Source: Saccharothrix longispora (GTDB lineage: Bacteria > Actinomycetota > Actinomycetes > Mycobacteriales > Pseudonocardiaceae). Taken from it: a stretch of DNA of 64,000 bases. The position numbers were made by a program, and so were the translations under genes. The notes below the pieces were generated by a model, which searched no databases, was not told the origin of the DNA, and worked only from the letters and a program-made list of their open reading frames with translations. Positions 1 through 7,687 of this stretch are shown here, in pieces. Within the stretch, counting starts at the first letter, position 1, and every line of letters starts with the position of its first letter. The stretch is from positions 248,001 through 312,000 of the forward strand of contig NZ_NSDM01000007.1 of NCBI RefSeq assembly GCF_030852425.1, written 5' to 3'.

Positions 1-576
1 GAGCAGGATCGTCATGCCCTCCAGGTCCGACAACCGGTGCACCAGGTCGTGGAAGTCGCGGCGGGCGTGCGGGTCGAACCCGGCCGTCGGCTCGTCCAGG
101 AACAGCAGTTCGGGCTTGCCGACGATGCCGATGGCGACGTCGAGCCGCCGCCGCTGGCCGCCGGAGAGCGTGGAGACCTTCTTGTCGGCGTGCTCGGCCA
201 GCCCCACCGCCTCGATCAGCTCGTCGGTGTCGACCGGCCGGGAGCGGTCGGGCGTGGCGTACGGCCGGTAGTAGCGCCCGAGGTGGTGCAGCAGCTCGCG
301 CACGCGCCAGCGGCCGTGGTCGCGCCAGGACTGGAGCACCACGCCGAGCTTCGCCCGCCACGCCTCGTCGCCCTTGGCCGGGTCCTGCCCCAGCACCCGG
401 ACGTGGCCCGCGGAGGGCAGCCGGAAACCCTCCAGGATTTCGATGGTCGTCGTCTTGCCCGCGCCGTTCGGCCCGAGCAGGGCCACCACCTCGCCCAGGC
501 CCGCGGTGAAGTCGACGCCGCGCAGCACGTCCGTCGACCCGTAGCGCATCCGCAGGTCACGTACCTCGATGACCAA
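1..576 (-). CDS. ABC transporter ATP-binding protein (3' part outside window)
   Basis: ATPase subunit of an ABC exporter, cytoplasmic face. In the visible 192 codons the Walker A is GPNGAGKTTT, the signature is LSGGQRRRLD and the Walker B is LLFLDEPT, in the usual order, and the protein is cut by the window edge just after Walker B. I chose the TTG at 576 because it continues directly into the conserved VIEVRDLRMRYG start and has a GGAGGTGAGG ribosome site about nine bases upstream; no ATG or GTG is in frame nearby. The layout resembles drug or lipid exporters of the CcmA/DrrA kind. The permease gene presumably lies beyond position 1. It is divergent from the P450 operon, and the shared 158-bp gap holds two palindromes. 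Substrate unknown. Confidence 0.93.
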   Translation of the reverse strand, partial: MVIEVRDLRMRYGSTDVLRGVDFTAGLGEVVALLGPNGAGKTTTIEILEGFRLPSAGHVRVLGQDPAKGDEAWRAKLGVVLQSWRDHGRWRVRELLHHLGRYYRPYATPDRSRPVDTDELIEAVGLAEHADKKVSTLSGGQRRRLDVAIGIVGKPELLFLDEPTAGFDPHARRDFHDLVHRLSDLEGMTILL

Positions 577-617
577 GGACCCTCACCTCCCCCATGTAGA
601 AGTTCTCGGGCGATTTG

Positions 618-631
618 TAGCACATCTGCTA
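618..631. promoter_or_regulatory. inverted repeat in divergent promoter region
   Basis: TAGCA-CATC-TGCTA, a perfect 5-bp inverted repeat 42 bases upstream of the ABC ATPase start. It lies between two divergent genes and could be a repressor site. No regulator gene is present on this side of the window. Confidence 0.35.
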
Positions 632-668
632 TCTCTCCTACTACGTGCGTTCCTGACGGCATATTTAC

Positions 669-684
669 TTCACGGGTTCGTGAA
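669..684. promoter_or_regulatory. 16-bp palindrome upstream of P450 gene
   Basis: TTCACG-GGTT-CGTGAA, a perfect 6-bp inverted repeat centred about 58 bases before the P450 start. The size and symmetry suit a TetR- or GntR-type operator controlling the P450 operon, the ABC gene, or both. Binding is inferred from symmetry only. Confidence 0.42.
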
Positions 685-734
685 TCTTCTGTAGCTTGCG
701 AAGGAGGTCCCTGACGCACTGGGAGGTGTGCGAG

Positions 735-1934
735 ATGACCGAGATGTTGATCCCGGAGCTGCCCACGACGCGCAGCACGGCTTTCGACCCGCCCGCGGAG
801 CTGGGATCGCTCCGCGCGGCGGGGCCCATCCACAGGATGCGGTTCCCGGACGGGCACGAGGGGTGGCTCGTCACCGGCTACGAGCTCGCGCGGGAGGTGC
901 ACGCGGACCGGCGCTTCAGCAGCCGGTCCGAGCTGCACCACCCGTTGCGGCGGTTGGCCGGTCAGGCGGTGCCGCGCCAGGACCCGGCCAAGCCCGGCAT
1001 GTTCATCGGCATGGACGCGCCGGACCACACCCGCTACCGCAGGCTGCTCACCGGCCAGTTCACCGTGCGGCGGATGAACGCGCTGATGCCGCGCATCGAG
1101 CAGATCGTGGCCGAGCACCTGGCGGGGCTGCGCGCGGCGGGCTCGCCGGCGGACCTGGTGGCGAACTTCGCGCTGCCGGTGCCGTCGATGGTGATCTGCG
1201 AGCTGCTGGGGGTGCCGTGGGACGAGCGCGAGGCGTTCCAGCGGGACACCGCCGAGGCGCTGCGCCTGGACCGCCCGTTCGAGGAGGTCATGGCGGCGTT
1301 CGGGCGGTTGGAGGAGTTCGTCGCCGACCTCGTGCGGCGCAAGCGCGCCGAACCCGGCGACGACATGCTGACCGGGTTGGTCGAGACCGGGGAGCTGACC
1401 GACGGCGAGGTGGCCAACATGGGGCTGCTGCTGCTCGTCGCCGGTCACGAGACCACGGCGAACATGCTCGGTCTCGGCACGCTCGCGCTGCTGCGGCACC
1501 CCGAGCAGCTGGCCGCGCTCAAGGCCGACCCCTCGTTGGTGGACAACACCGTCGAGGAGCTGATGCGGTACCTGTCGATCATCCAGTTCGGCACCATCCG
1601 CACCGCCCTGGAGGACGTCGGGATCGGCGGCGTGGTGATCCGCGCGGGCGACACCGTGTCGATCTCGGTGCCCGCCGCGAACCGCGACCCGGAGCGCTTC
1701 GAGCGGCCGGACGAGTTCGACGTCCGCCGATCCGCGACGGGGCACATCGCGTTCGGGCACGGTGTGCACCAGTGCCTGGGCCAGCAGTTGGCCCGGATCG
1801 AGATGAGGGTCGGGTACTCGGCGCTGTTCCGGGAGTTCCCGGACCTGCGCCTGGCCGTGCCCGCCTCGGAGGTGAGGTTGAGGACCGACATGGCGATCTA
1901 CGGCGTGCACGAGCTGCCGGTGGCGTTCTCGTGA
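735..1934 (+). CDS. cytochrome P450 (bacterial class I)
   Basis: Heme monooxygenase of 399 residues, normal for soluble actinobacterial P450s. Seen: the C-helix MDAPDHTRYRR, the I-helix AGHETT near residue 237 with the acid/threonine pair for oxygen activation, the K-helix ExxR within EELMR, and the heme loop FGHGVHQCLG with the ligand cysteine near residue 347. The reading frame is open to 696, but the ATG at 735 follows GGGAGG by eight bases and is preferred. The stop overlaps the next gene's start (GTGA), so the ferredoxin is translationally coupled and is the likely electron donor. The AGHETT and FGxGxHxC pattern resembles the CYP105/107 group, which hydroxylate macrolides and xenobiotics. 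The substrate cannot be read from the sequence. No biosynthetic genes adjoin, so a detoxification role with the divergent exporter is possible. Confidence 0.96.
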   Translation: MTEMLIPELPTTRSTAFDPPAELGSLRAAGPIHRMRFPDGHEGWLVTGYELAREVHADRRFSSRSELHHPLRRLAGQAVPRQDPAKPGMFIGMDAPDHTRYRRLLTGQFTVRRMNALMPRIEQIVAEHLAGLRAAGSPADLVANFALPVPSMVICELLGVPWDEREAFQRDTAEALRLDRPFEEVMAAFGRLEEFVADLVRRKRAEPGDDMLTGLVETGELTDGEVANMGLLLLVAGHETTANMLGLGTLALLRHPEQLAALKADPSLVDNTVEELMRYLSIIQFGTIRTALEDVGIGGVVIRAGDTVSISVPAANRDPERFERPDEFDVRRSATGHIAFGHGVHQCLGQQLARIEMRVGYSALFREFPDLRLAVPASEVRLRTDMAIYGVHELPVAFS

Positions 1935-2125
1935 GGGTCGAGGTGGACCGGGACCGCTGCGCGGGAGCCGGCATGTGCGCGCTGACCGACCCGGACGTGT
2001 TCGACCAGGACGAGTCGGACGGGACGGTCGTGCTGCTGGAGCCCGAGCCGACGGGCGGGCACGAGCGGTCGGCCCGCGAGGCCGCCCAGCTGTGCCCGGC
2101 CGGGGCGATCCGGGTGGTCGACTGA
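1931..2125 (+). CDS. 3Fe-4S ferredoxin, P450 partner
   Basis: A 64-residue ferredoxin that passes single electrons to the preceding P450. The cysteine pattern is CAGAGMC near residues 10-16 and CPAGAI near residue 55. The central position that would be cysteine in a 4Fe-4S protein is alanine or glycine, which is typical of the [3Fe-4S] ferredoxins encoded beside P450 genes. The GTG start at 1931 sits inside the P450 stop (GTGA). A strong hairpin begins five bases after the stop, so the operon ends here. No ferredoxin reductase gene is nearby; a housekeeping reductase must supply electrons. Confidence 0.93.
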   Translation: MRVEVDRDRCAGAGMCALTDPDVFDQDESDGTVVLLEPEPTGGHERSAREAAQLCPAGAIRVVD

Positions 2126-2129
2126 CCGC

Positions 2130-2166
2130 CGCCGCCGGGGTCTTCCGCGAGGGGACCCCGGCGGCG
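2130..2166 (+). terminator. hairpin terminator of the P450-ferredoxin operon
   Basis: Perfect 13-bp stem CGCCGCCGGGGTC / GACCCCGGCGGCG with an 11-base loop, beginning five bases after the ferredoxin stop. There is no U-tract, as is common in very high-GC actinobacteria. Confidence 0.7.
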
Positions 2167-2191
2167 CGGCACCCTCTGCCACACTCGTCCC

Positions 2192-2581
2192 GTGACGTTG
2201 GAACTGGCGGACCAGGTGGCCTCCGTGACGTCGGCCGTCCTGGGGGCCGCCGGCCTCGTCTGCGCGCTGGTGGGCCTCGTCCTCCAGCGGCGGGACCGCG
2301 AACGCGCTCCCGCCGACCCGTACGCCGCACCCACCGCGCCCCCGCCACTCGCGGGTCCCGACGCGGGCGGCGGCGGCCTGTACGTCCCGGAGCGCGGCGA
2401 GTGGGTCCCCGACCCGAGCCACCTCCCCCCGTACGGGGGCACGTGGGGGAGCACGCCGGACCACCTGCAGCCCTCGGCGTCCGAGGACGTCCCCCCGACG
2501 ACCGGGCGGACGTTGCTGGTGGTGGGCGCGTCCCTGCTGGGGCTGTGCGCGGTCGCCGCGCTCGTCGGCCTCGCGCTGTGA
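2192..2581 (+). CDS. small two-TM membrane protein, unknown function
   Basis: 129 residues. One hydrophobic segment near residues 8-31 is followed by an RRDRER stop-transfer patch. A central stretch of about 70 residues is rich in proline and glycine (PPPLAGPDAGGGG), and a second hydrophobic segment occupies the last 25 residues. The ends therefore lie in the membrane and the disordered middle faces one side. The GTG at 2192 lies 25 bases after the terminator hairpin and has no clear ribosome site. I do not recognise a family. Proline-rich loops of this kind are common in actinobacterial envelope proteins. Confidence 0.6.
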   Translation: MTLELADQVASVTSAVLGAAGLVCALVGLVLQRRDRERAPADPYAAPTAPPPLAGPDAGGGGLYVPERGEWVPDPSHLPPYGGTWGSTPDHLQPSASEDVPPTTGRTLLVVGASLLGLCAVAALVGLAL

Positions 2582-2628
2582 AGCCCGCGCTGTGAACCCC
2601 GCGGTGTCGAACCCCGGTCGGCCGCGCC

Positions 2629-2976
2629 TCAGAGGGCCAGGTGCATCCGCAGGGCTTCGTCGAGCTGCTTGAGCACCGCGGGCGGCAGTCCGCCGATGCG
2701 GGCGCGGAGCCTGGCCGCGGCGACCGTGCGCACCTGCTCGGCCTGCGCCTTCGAGTCCGCGCCGAGCCCGCAGTCCTTGGCGGGCAGCAGCACCTGGAAC
2801 GGGTACACCCTGGTGGTGTTCGAGGTGATCGGCACGACCGTCACGACCCCTCGGCCGCCCCGTCCGGCGGCCCGGTTCGCCGCGTCGTTGCTCACGACCA
2901 CGGCCGGGCGGACCTTGTTGGCCTCGGCGCCGCGCACCGGTTCCAGGTCCACCCAGTAGATGTCACCTCGTCGCAT
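2629..2976 (-). CDS. MazF/PemK-family endoribonuclease toxin
   Basis: 115-residue toxin of the type II class; family members cleave mRNA at short motifs. Seen: the start MRRGDIYWVDLEP, the KVRPAVVVSND strand-turn with the family's conserved RP, and VPITSNTTRVYPFQVLLP. The frame is open to 2985, but the ATG at 2976 gives the canonical N-terminus and lies within the last codons of the antitoxin gene, so the two overlap by 14 bases and are coupled. All conserved positions look intact, so the protein is probably active. The pair sits alone between unrelated genes. Confidence 0.93.
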   Translation of the reverse strand: MRRGDIYWVDLEPVRGAEANKVRPAVVVSNDAANRAAGRGGRGVVTVVPITSNTTRVYPFQVLLPAKDCGLGADSKAQAEQVRTVAAARLRARIGGLPPAVLKQLDEALRMHLAL

Positions 2977-3193
2977 CGACCACACCGTCTGGCGCGGTCG
3001 GTTCCCACAACTCCGCTTCCCCGCCCGTCTCCCACTCGTCCCACGCGCCGGCGTAGGCGTTCTCCAGACCGGCCTCGCGCAACATGGCGATCGCCTGGTG
3101 GATCACCGACGAGCGCGACGGGCTGTGGTGCTGCCGCAGGTAGCGGTCGACGAACTCGACATCCTCCTCCGGGAGGCTCACACTGATTTTCAT
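2963..3193 (-). CDS. ribbon-helix-helix antitoxin of the MazF toxin
   Basis: 76 residues. The N-terminal MKISVSLPEEDVEFVDRYL is a ribbon-helix-helix DNA-binding fold, followed by SRSSVIHQAIAML as the second helix. The acidic C-terminal third (DEWETGGEAELWEPTAPDG) should be the toxin-wrapping tail. The antitoxin gene comes first and overlaps the toxin start, the usual order for mazEF-type modules. Antitoxins of this kind repress their own promoter; no clear operator was picked out upstream of 3193. The RHH rather than AbrB-type fold makes it closer to the ParD/VapB-like antitoxins that pair with MazF in actinobacteria. Confidence 0.88.
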   Translation of the reverse strand: MKISVSLPEEDVEFVDRYLRQHHSPSRSSVIHQAIAMLREAGLENAYAGAWDEWETGGEAELWEPTAPDGVVDATR

Positions 3194-3215
3194 ACCGTCG
3201 ATGCTACCCGCGGTG

Positions 3216-4412
3216 CTACCGGGCGGCCACCTTCGCGAGGCCGCTGCGCCGTGCCGTCTGCCACGCCAGCGGCGTCCCGCTCAGGGCCGTGACCAGCGAC
3301 TCGATCACCACGACGTAGGTGAGCTGCCGGTAGGCCACCTGCTGGAGCGGGAACACCCAGAGCGGGGCGAGCGACTCGCCGTCCAGCCTCAGCGCGTACC
3401 CGGCACCGGCCGTCTGCACGACCAGGAACACACCCCAGACGACCAGCGCCCACGGCGCGTCGGCCACGAACGCCCCGTAGAGCACGTAGACGTCCAGCGC
3501 GGGCGCCAGGGCGGGCAGCACGACGTGGAACAGCAGCAGGTACAGCAGCCCGAACCGGCCCATCCGGCCCCGCTCGCACAGCGCCGTCCGGTGCTTCCAC
3601 ATCGACTGGAACGTGCCGTACGACCACCGGTACCGCTGCTTGTAGAGGCCGGACGCGCCGGTCGGCACCTCGGTCCAGGCCCGCGCCGCCGGCTCGTACA
3701 CCACCCTCCACCCGGCACGGGTGATCGCCATCGTCACGTCGGTGTCCTCGGCGAGGGTGTCCGCGCTGATGCCGCCGACCTCGTCCAGCGCCTCCCGGCG
3801 GAACGCCCCGATCGCGCCGGGGATCGTCGGGATGCACTCCAGCGCGTTGAGGATCTGCCGGTCCAGGTTCGAACCCGCCGTGTACTCCAGGTGCTGCCAG
3901 CGCCCCAGCAGACCGCCCCGGTTGGCGACCTTGACGTTGCCGGAGACCGCGCCGACGCCGGTGTCGCCGAGCGGGCGGACGACCTTCGACACGGTGTCGC
4001 GCTCGAACACGGTGTCGCCGTCCACCAGGACCAGCGCGTCGTGCCGGGCGAGCGCGATCCCCGTGTTGAGGGCGGCGAACCTGCCGCCGTTGGGCCGGCT
4101 GACCACCCGCACGTTCGCCAGCTCCAACTCCCGCACGACCTCCGCCGTGCCGTCGGTGGAACCGTCGTCGACGACCACCACCTCCACCTCGGCCGGGTGC
4201 TCGGAGGCGGCGACCGAGCGCACGGCCGCGGCGATGTTGGCGGACTCGTTGCAGGCCGGCACGACCACCGACACGGGCGGTGCGTGCGGCGTGACGGCGG
4301 TCTCGCGGTGCAGGCGGCGGGCCGTGTGCGCGAGACCCGGTTGCAGGACGGTGCGCAGCGTCGCCAGCACCGCCACCACCGCGCACACCAGGCCGAGGAC
4401 GAGCGCCGGCAC
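3216..4412 (-). CDS. processive family-2 glycosyltransferase (C-terminal half of broken gene)
   Basis: 398 residues from a GTG at 4412, with a membrane segment at residues 2-22. The GT-A signatures are intact: VVVVDDGSTDGT, LVDGDT, the AEDTDV acceptor-base motif and KQRYRWSYG (the Q/RxxRW motif of processive enzymes). Three or four membrane helices follow between about residues 270 and 380. These features fit polymerising enzymes of the hyaluronan/poly-N-acetylglucosamine synthase class working at the inner membrane with a nucleotide sugar. The GTG at 4412 has no ribosome site, so this is probably the downstream part of a longer protein that has lost its frame rather than a native start. The catalytic half is intact. 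Confidence 0.8.
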   Translation of the reverse strand: MPALVLGLVCAVVAVLATLRTVLQPGLAHTARRLHRETAVTPHAPPVSVVVPACNESANIAAAVRSVAASEHPAEVEVVVVDDGSTDGTAEVVRELELANVRVVSRPNGGRFAALNTGIALARHDALVLVDGDTVFERDTVSKVVRPLGDTGVGAVSGNVKVANRGGLLGRWQHLEYTAGSNLDRQILNALECIPTIPGAIGAFRREALDEVGGISADTLAEDTDVTMAITRAGWRVVYEPAARAWTEVPTGASGLYKQRYRWSYGTFQSMWKHRTALCERGRMGRFGLLYLLLFHVVLPALAPALDVYVLYGAFVADAPWALVVWGVFLVVQTAGAGYALRLDGESLAPLWVFPLQQVAYRQLTYVVVIESLVTALSGTPLAWQTARRSGLAKVAAR

Positions 4413-5076
4413 GTCGCCGTGGTGCTGCGACCAGCTCAGCGCGTGCCCGGTGACCTCCTCGGCCGGGCTCGCGTCGTCGAGCGCGGCCGGTCGCGTCGGT
4501 CAGCGTGGTGAAGCGCCGGTCGGGCAGCGCGTCGACGAGCAGGCCGACCACGGCGGGCGTCGCGCTGGACACGTGCAGCCGGATGACCCGGTCGGCGTCC
4601 GGCAGCACGTCCGCCACCACGTGCTGCGGGTCGTACCGGTGCAGGTCCGGCGTGTCGCAGTCCGGTTCGGACAGTCCACTGTGGACACCCGCGGCGGCGG
4701 CCAGGGCGATGCGGGCGAACGCCGTGCCCAGGCCGTCGTGCTCGCCCTCGCGGAAGGACGACACGCCCACCTCGTGCCCGTCGCGCACCATCCGCCGCAC
4801 CGACTCCGGGTGCTCGTTGACGTGCGCTCCGACCAGGACGAACGTCGCCCTGACGCCCTCCGCGGCCAGCGCGTCCAGCAGCCGCGGCGTCCACCGCGGG
4901 TGCGGTCCACCGTGGAACACCAGCGCCGCCGTGCCGTCCGCGACCTCCTCGGCCCACCCGGCCCCGACGTGCGCCCGTTCCGGATCGGCGACCCTGGCCG
5001 TGGCGTAGGCGTGGAAGCTCAACGCCCCCATGAGGAACCCCAGCCCCACCACGAGCGAGACCCAGTGCGTCCTCAC
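3216..5076 (-). pseudogene. frameshifted deacetylase-like/GT2 bifunctional gene
   Basis: Read as one gene this encodes an N-terminal membrane anchor, a polysaccharide-deacetylase-like domain (about 195 residues) and a C-terminal family-2 glycosyltransferase, an arrangement known in actinobacteria. The GTG start at 5076 overlaps the stop of the small gene before it. The frame breaks near 4484-4490: after FTTLTDA the frame turns arginine-rich, while dropping one base from the GC run restores AALDDASPAEEVTGHALSW leading into the transferase. The deacetylase part also lacks its catalytic motifs: the usual DDGP reads HGGP, and the second histidine of the HxxxH metal motif is absent. A one-base insertion or a sequencing error would explain the break. 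The transferase half may still be made separately (see 3216-4412). Confidence 0.7.
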
Positions 5077-5159
5077 GGGACGTGCCCGGCCACGGTCGCC
5101 ACGATGACCGCCGCCAAGCCCAGCAACGACGTCGCCAGCGCCAACCCTGCCGCGCGCAT
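5073..5159 (-). CDS. 28-residue membrane peptide, translationally coupled on both sides
   Basis: A single predicted helix, MRAAGLALATSLLGLAAVIV, with a short ATVAGHVP tail. Its ATG shares a base with the stop of the DUF6542-like gene (TGATG), and its stop overlaps the GTG of the deacetylase-like gene (GTGA). Double coupling in an operon with no spacing argues that it is translated. It may be an accessory subunit of the transferase complex or only a coupling device. No family recognised. Confidence 0.5.
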   Translation of the reverse strand: MRAAGLALATSLLGLAAVIVATVAGHVP

Positions 5160-5563
5160 CACGCCACGGCGCCTCCCCGTCGGGTCGACGAAGACCTGCC
5201 CCTCCACCACGCTCCCCCCACCCGCACCGCCGCCACCACCAGCCCGGCGCCCACCGCCACCGCGAGGTGCGGGAACGCGCGCACGACCGGTGGTGCGACG
5301 AGAATCGCCAACTCCCCCGTGGACTTCCCCTTCAGCGCGGACACGGCCACCACCAGCCCCACGTACAACAGCGGGGGTGCCGGGACCGCGATCCACAACC
5401 CGACCGGCCGCACCATCGCGGACGCGAGCACCGCGCCGAACACCATGAAGACGCCGAGCACCGCCCCGGGTTGCCCGCCGTCGAGCCAGCTGCCCACACC
5501 GGTGAAGAGCGCCGTCACGGCGATCGACGCCACACTCGGCAGATGGGCCAAGCGGTCAACCAC
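5159..5563 (-). CDS. DUF6542-like four-helix membrane protein
   Basis: 134 residues with four hydrophobic segments and an arginine-rich tail (WWRGRSSSTRRGG). The GLWIAVPAPPLLYVG stretch resembles the conserved AP-PL-Y motif I remember from actinobacterial DUF6542 domains; the family call is from memory. The GTG at 5563 follows a GGGGGA ribosome site by six bases. It is the first gene of an operon with the 28-residue peptide and the deacetylase/transferase gene and is divergent from the LCP gene 56 bp away, so a role in the cell envelope is likely. Confidence 0.7.
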   Translation of the reverse strand: MVDRLAHLPSVASIAVTALFTGVGSWLDGGQPGAVLGVFMVFGAVLASAMVRPVGLWIAVPAPPLLYVGLVVAVSALKGKSTGELAILVAPPVVRAFPHLAVAVGAGLVVAAVRVGGAWWRGRSSSTRRGGAVA

Positions 5564-5619
5564 GACACGTCCCCCAACGTCGACTCCTCCGGGTTAGAGG
5601 ACGCAGGGGGGCTGGAGCG

Positions 5620-6660
5620 GTGCACGGGGTTCTGCGAGTAGTGGTCCGGACCACATGGATCGCCCTGTCGGCGGTCGTGCTGGTCGCGGCCGGCGTGGCG
5701 TGGACGACGTACCGGGAGGTGGACGCGGGCATCCGCCGTTCGACGGCGATACCGACCGACGCGCCGCGTTCGTCGTCGGGCACCACCGTGCTGGTCATGG
5801 GCCTGACGACCAGGCGCGACCTCGACGGCGGAACCCCGCCCGACGACGTGCTGGACGCCCTGCACGCGGGCGACGTGGACCGCGGCGGGTACAACGCCAA
5901 CGCGCTGATCGTGCTGCACCTCCCGGCGGGTGCGGGCGGGGCCAAGGCCCTGTCCCTGCCGCGGGACAACAACGCCCCGTTGCTGGGAATCCCCGGCGGA
6001 CCGCAGCGGGGCAAGGTCAAAGAGGCGTACGGGAGGGCGAAGGCGGCGGTCGAGCGCACCCTGCCCACCACGCTGGACCCGGCCGAACAGGAGTGGCTCG
6101 GCCGGGAGGCCGGCCGACGCGCCCAGGTCGAGACGGTCCAGGCCCTGCTCGGCGTGCCGATCGACCACCTGGCCGAGGTGAGCATGGTGGGCTTCCACCA
6201 CCTGACCGAGGCGCTGGGCGGGATCGACGTCTGCCTGAACCGGGCGACCGCGGACCCGCACTCGGGAGCCGACTTCCCCGCCGGGCCCCAGCACCTGACG
6301 CCGGCGCAGTCCCTGGCGTTCGTCCGGCAACGCCACGGCCTGCCGAACGGGGATCTGGACCGGACCCGCCGCCAGCAGGCGTTCCTGTCGGCCCTCCTGC
6401 ACCGCCTGAGGTCCGAGGGCCCCGCCGCCCTGGGCCCGGTGGCGGAGGTGGCCAAGCACAACGTGGTCCTGTCGGAGGGCTGGGACGTCCTGGCGGCGGT
6501 CCAAGGCGTGCCCGGCGTGACGTTCACGACCCTGCCCCTGGTCCCGGAGGACGAACCGGACGCCGGTCCCGCCCTCCGAGCCGCCGTCACCGCGGCCCTG
6601 CGCCCCAGTGGTCCCTCGGGCCCCGGCGCAGCCCCGTCCCCGATCCCGTGCGTGGACTGA
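5620..6660 (+). CDS. LytR-CpsA-Psr (LCP) family cell-wall polymer ligase
   Basis: 346 residues: a short cytoplasmic start, one membrane helix near residues 9-28, then an extracellular LCP domain. Seen: the TTVLVMGL strand, SLPRDN, and the catalytic-site motif FVRQRHGLPNGDLDRTRRQQ with the conserved arginines and aspartate that bind the polyprenyl diphosphate. Family members attach wall polymers such as teichoic acids, arabinogalactan or capsules to peptidoglycan. The GTG start follows an AGGGGGG site. Divergence from a glycosyltransferase operon suggests that the transferase's polymer is the one ligated. This protein lacks the LytR_C extension found in some actinobacterial relatives. Confidence 0.92.
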   Translation: MHGVLRVVVRTTWIALSAVVLVAAGVAWTTYREVDAGIRRSTAIPTDAPRSSSGTTVLVMGLTTRRDLDGGTPPDDVLDALHAGDVDRGGYNANALIVLHLPAGAGGAKALSLPRDNNAPLLGIPGGPQRGKVKEAYGRAKAAVERTLPTTLDPAEQEWLGREAGRRAQVETVQALLGVPIDHLAEVSMVGFHHLTEALGGIDVCLNRATADPHSGADFPAGPQHLTPAQSLAFVRQRHGLPNGDLDRTRRQQAFLSALLHRLRSEGPAALGPVAEVAKHNVVLSEGWDVLAAVQGVPGVTFTTLPLVPEDEPDAGPALRAAVTAALRPSGPSGPGAAPSPIPCVD

Positions 6661-6736
6661 ACGGTGACGGCAGCTTCGGCGTCATCCACGAGTACGAGCA
6701 GGTCGAGGGAAAGCGACGGATCGGCCAAACCACGAC

Positions 6737-6774
6737 GCCCGACCGGTCGATGACGCACCAACGACCGGTCGGGC
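6737..6774. terminator. bidirectional hairpin between convergent genes
   Basis: Perfect 13-bp stem GCCCGACCGGTCG / CGACCGGTCGGGC with a 12-base loop, between the LCP gene (+) and the SH3-like gene (-). The position suits termination from both sides. Confidence 0.6.
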
Positions 6775-6902
6775 CACTTGCAAAACCGGAGCGCACTCAA
6801 GAACGTTTGAAATCAACGAATCGACACGGTGCCCCGATGACGAACAGCGACTCGGAAGGAGCTTGATTTTCCGATTCCCCGACCAGTCCGCCCCTGAGCA
6901 GC

Positions 6903-7199
6903 TCAGCAGAAGTACTGCGCCAGCACGTACCCCGAGTAAGGGGAATTGATCTGCCACCAGACACCGTCACGGTAGTCGACGACGTTGACGGTCTGCCCCC
7001 AGTAGACCAGCCGGCCCGTCGGGGAGCCACCCGGGGTCCACCGCACATCCACAGTGTCGGCACAGACGGTTCGAACCACCTGGACGCCGTGCGTCCCCGT
7101 CGTGGTCGCACCCGTGTTGGCCGCACCCGCCGTGGCCGTTCCACCAGCCAGCGCGGCCAGCGCCAACACACCGACCGCAAGTGCTTTCAGCCTGCTCAT
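6903..7199 (-). CDS. small secreted SH3-like protein
   Basis: 98 residues. A signal peptide (MSRLKALAVGVLALAALAGG, cleavage near ATAGAA) precedes a domain of about 70 residues containing VDVRWTPGGS, RLVYWGQTV and GVWWQINSPYSGYV, a pattern typical of bacterial SH3 domains that bind the cell wall. Two cysteines, in VCADT and at the C-terminal QYFC, could form a disulfide. The frame is open to 7277, but the ATG at 7199 starts the signal peptide and has an AAGGGG site ten bases upstream. Monocistronic. The ligand is unknown; wall attachment or a peptide-like signal are both possible. Confidence 0.78.
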   Translation of the reverse strand: MSRLKALAVGVLALAALAGGTATAGAANTGATTTGTHGVQVVRTVCADTVDVRWTPGGSPTGRLVYWGQTVNVVDYRDGVWWQINSPYSGYVLAQYFC

Positions 7200-7687
7200 A
7201 GACCTATTTCCCCTTTTGATCGGATCACGTCTCGGGCGACACCCGTCCGCGAGTTGCCCGATATGGACAGTAGACACTCAAGAGGCCATCGATCATCCGC
7301 CGATCGAGTACCTCGTCCACCGCCTTCGACGATCCGAAGTCACACCGCACGATTGCGGCCTACTGCCCTATGGCACAGAACTCCCCACAACTGCCTCAAC
7401 ACGAGAATACGGATCACAAGTGAAGAACGCCGCCATTCGAGTGTCCGGCACATCACTCCGGAAACCCCGGTTGGGCGTTCCCGAACCACGCTCCGCGAGT
7501 GCCGCTTCCACGAGGATTACCCACTTGCGGGATGTACGCCCCCGCGCCCGCTCTCCGATCCCACCGCGACGCAGCCCTGCGGCACCCCTCGCCGCCGTCG
7601 CGATCGATACGCCCACGGCACACGGGCGTTCATGGACGACCACGCGGACGATTGATCTTGAAAGTGAGGTTCGACCAGGTCGGGGAG
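7200..7687. other. 488-bp gap, no gene supported
   Basis: The open frames here are arginine- and serine-rich on both strands and lack ribosome sites. Base composition is somewhat lower in GC than its surroundings. The part next to 7200 must carry the promoter of the SH3-like gene; nothing else was recognised. Confidence 0.5.

Noticed and set aside
216-2348. 710-codon open frame on the minus strand opposite the P450 operon
   Set aside because: It is an Arg/Pro/Gly-rich shadow created by high GC. The P450 and ferredoxin on the other strand have all their motifs, and the end of this frame runs through the ABC ATPase gene out of frame.
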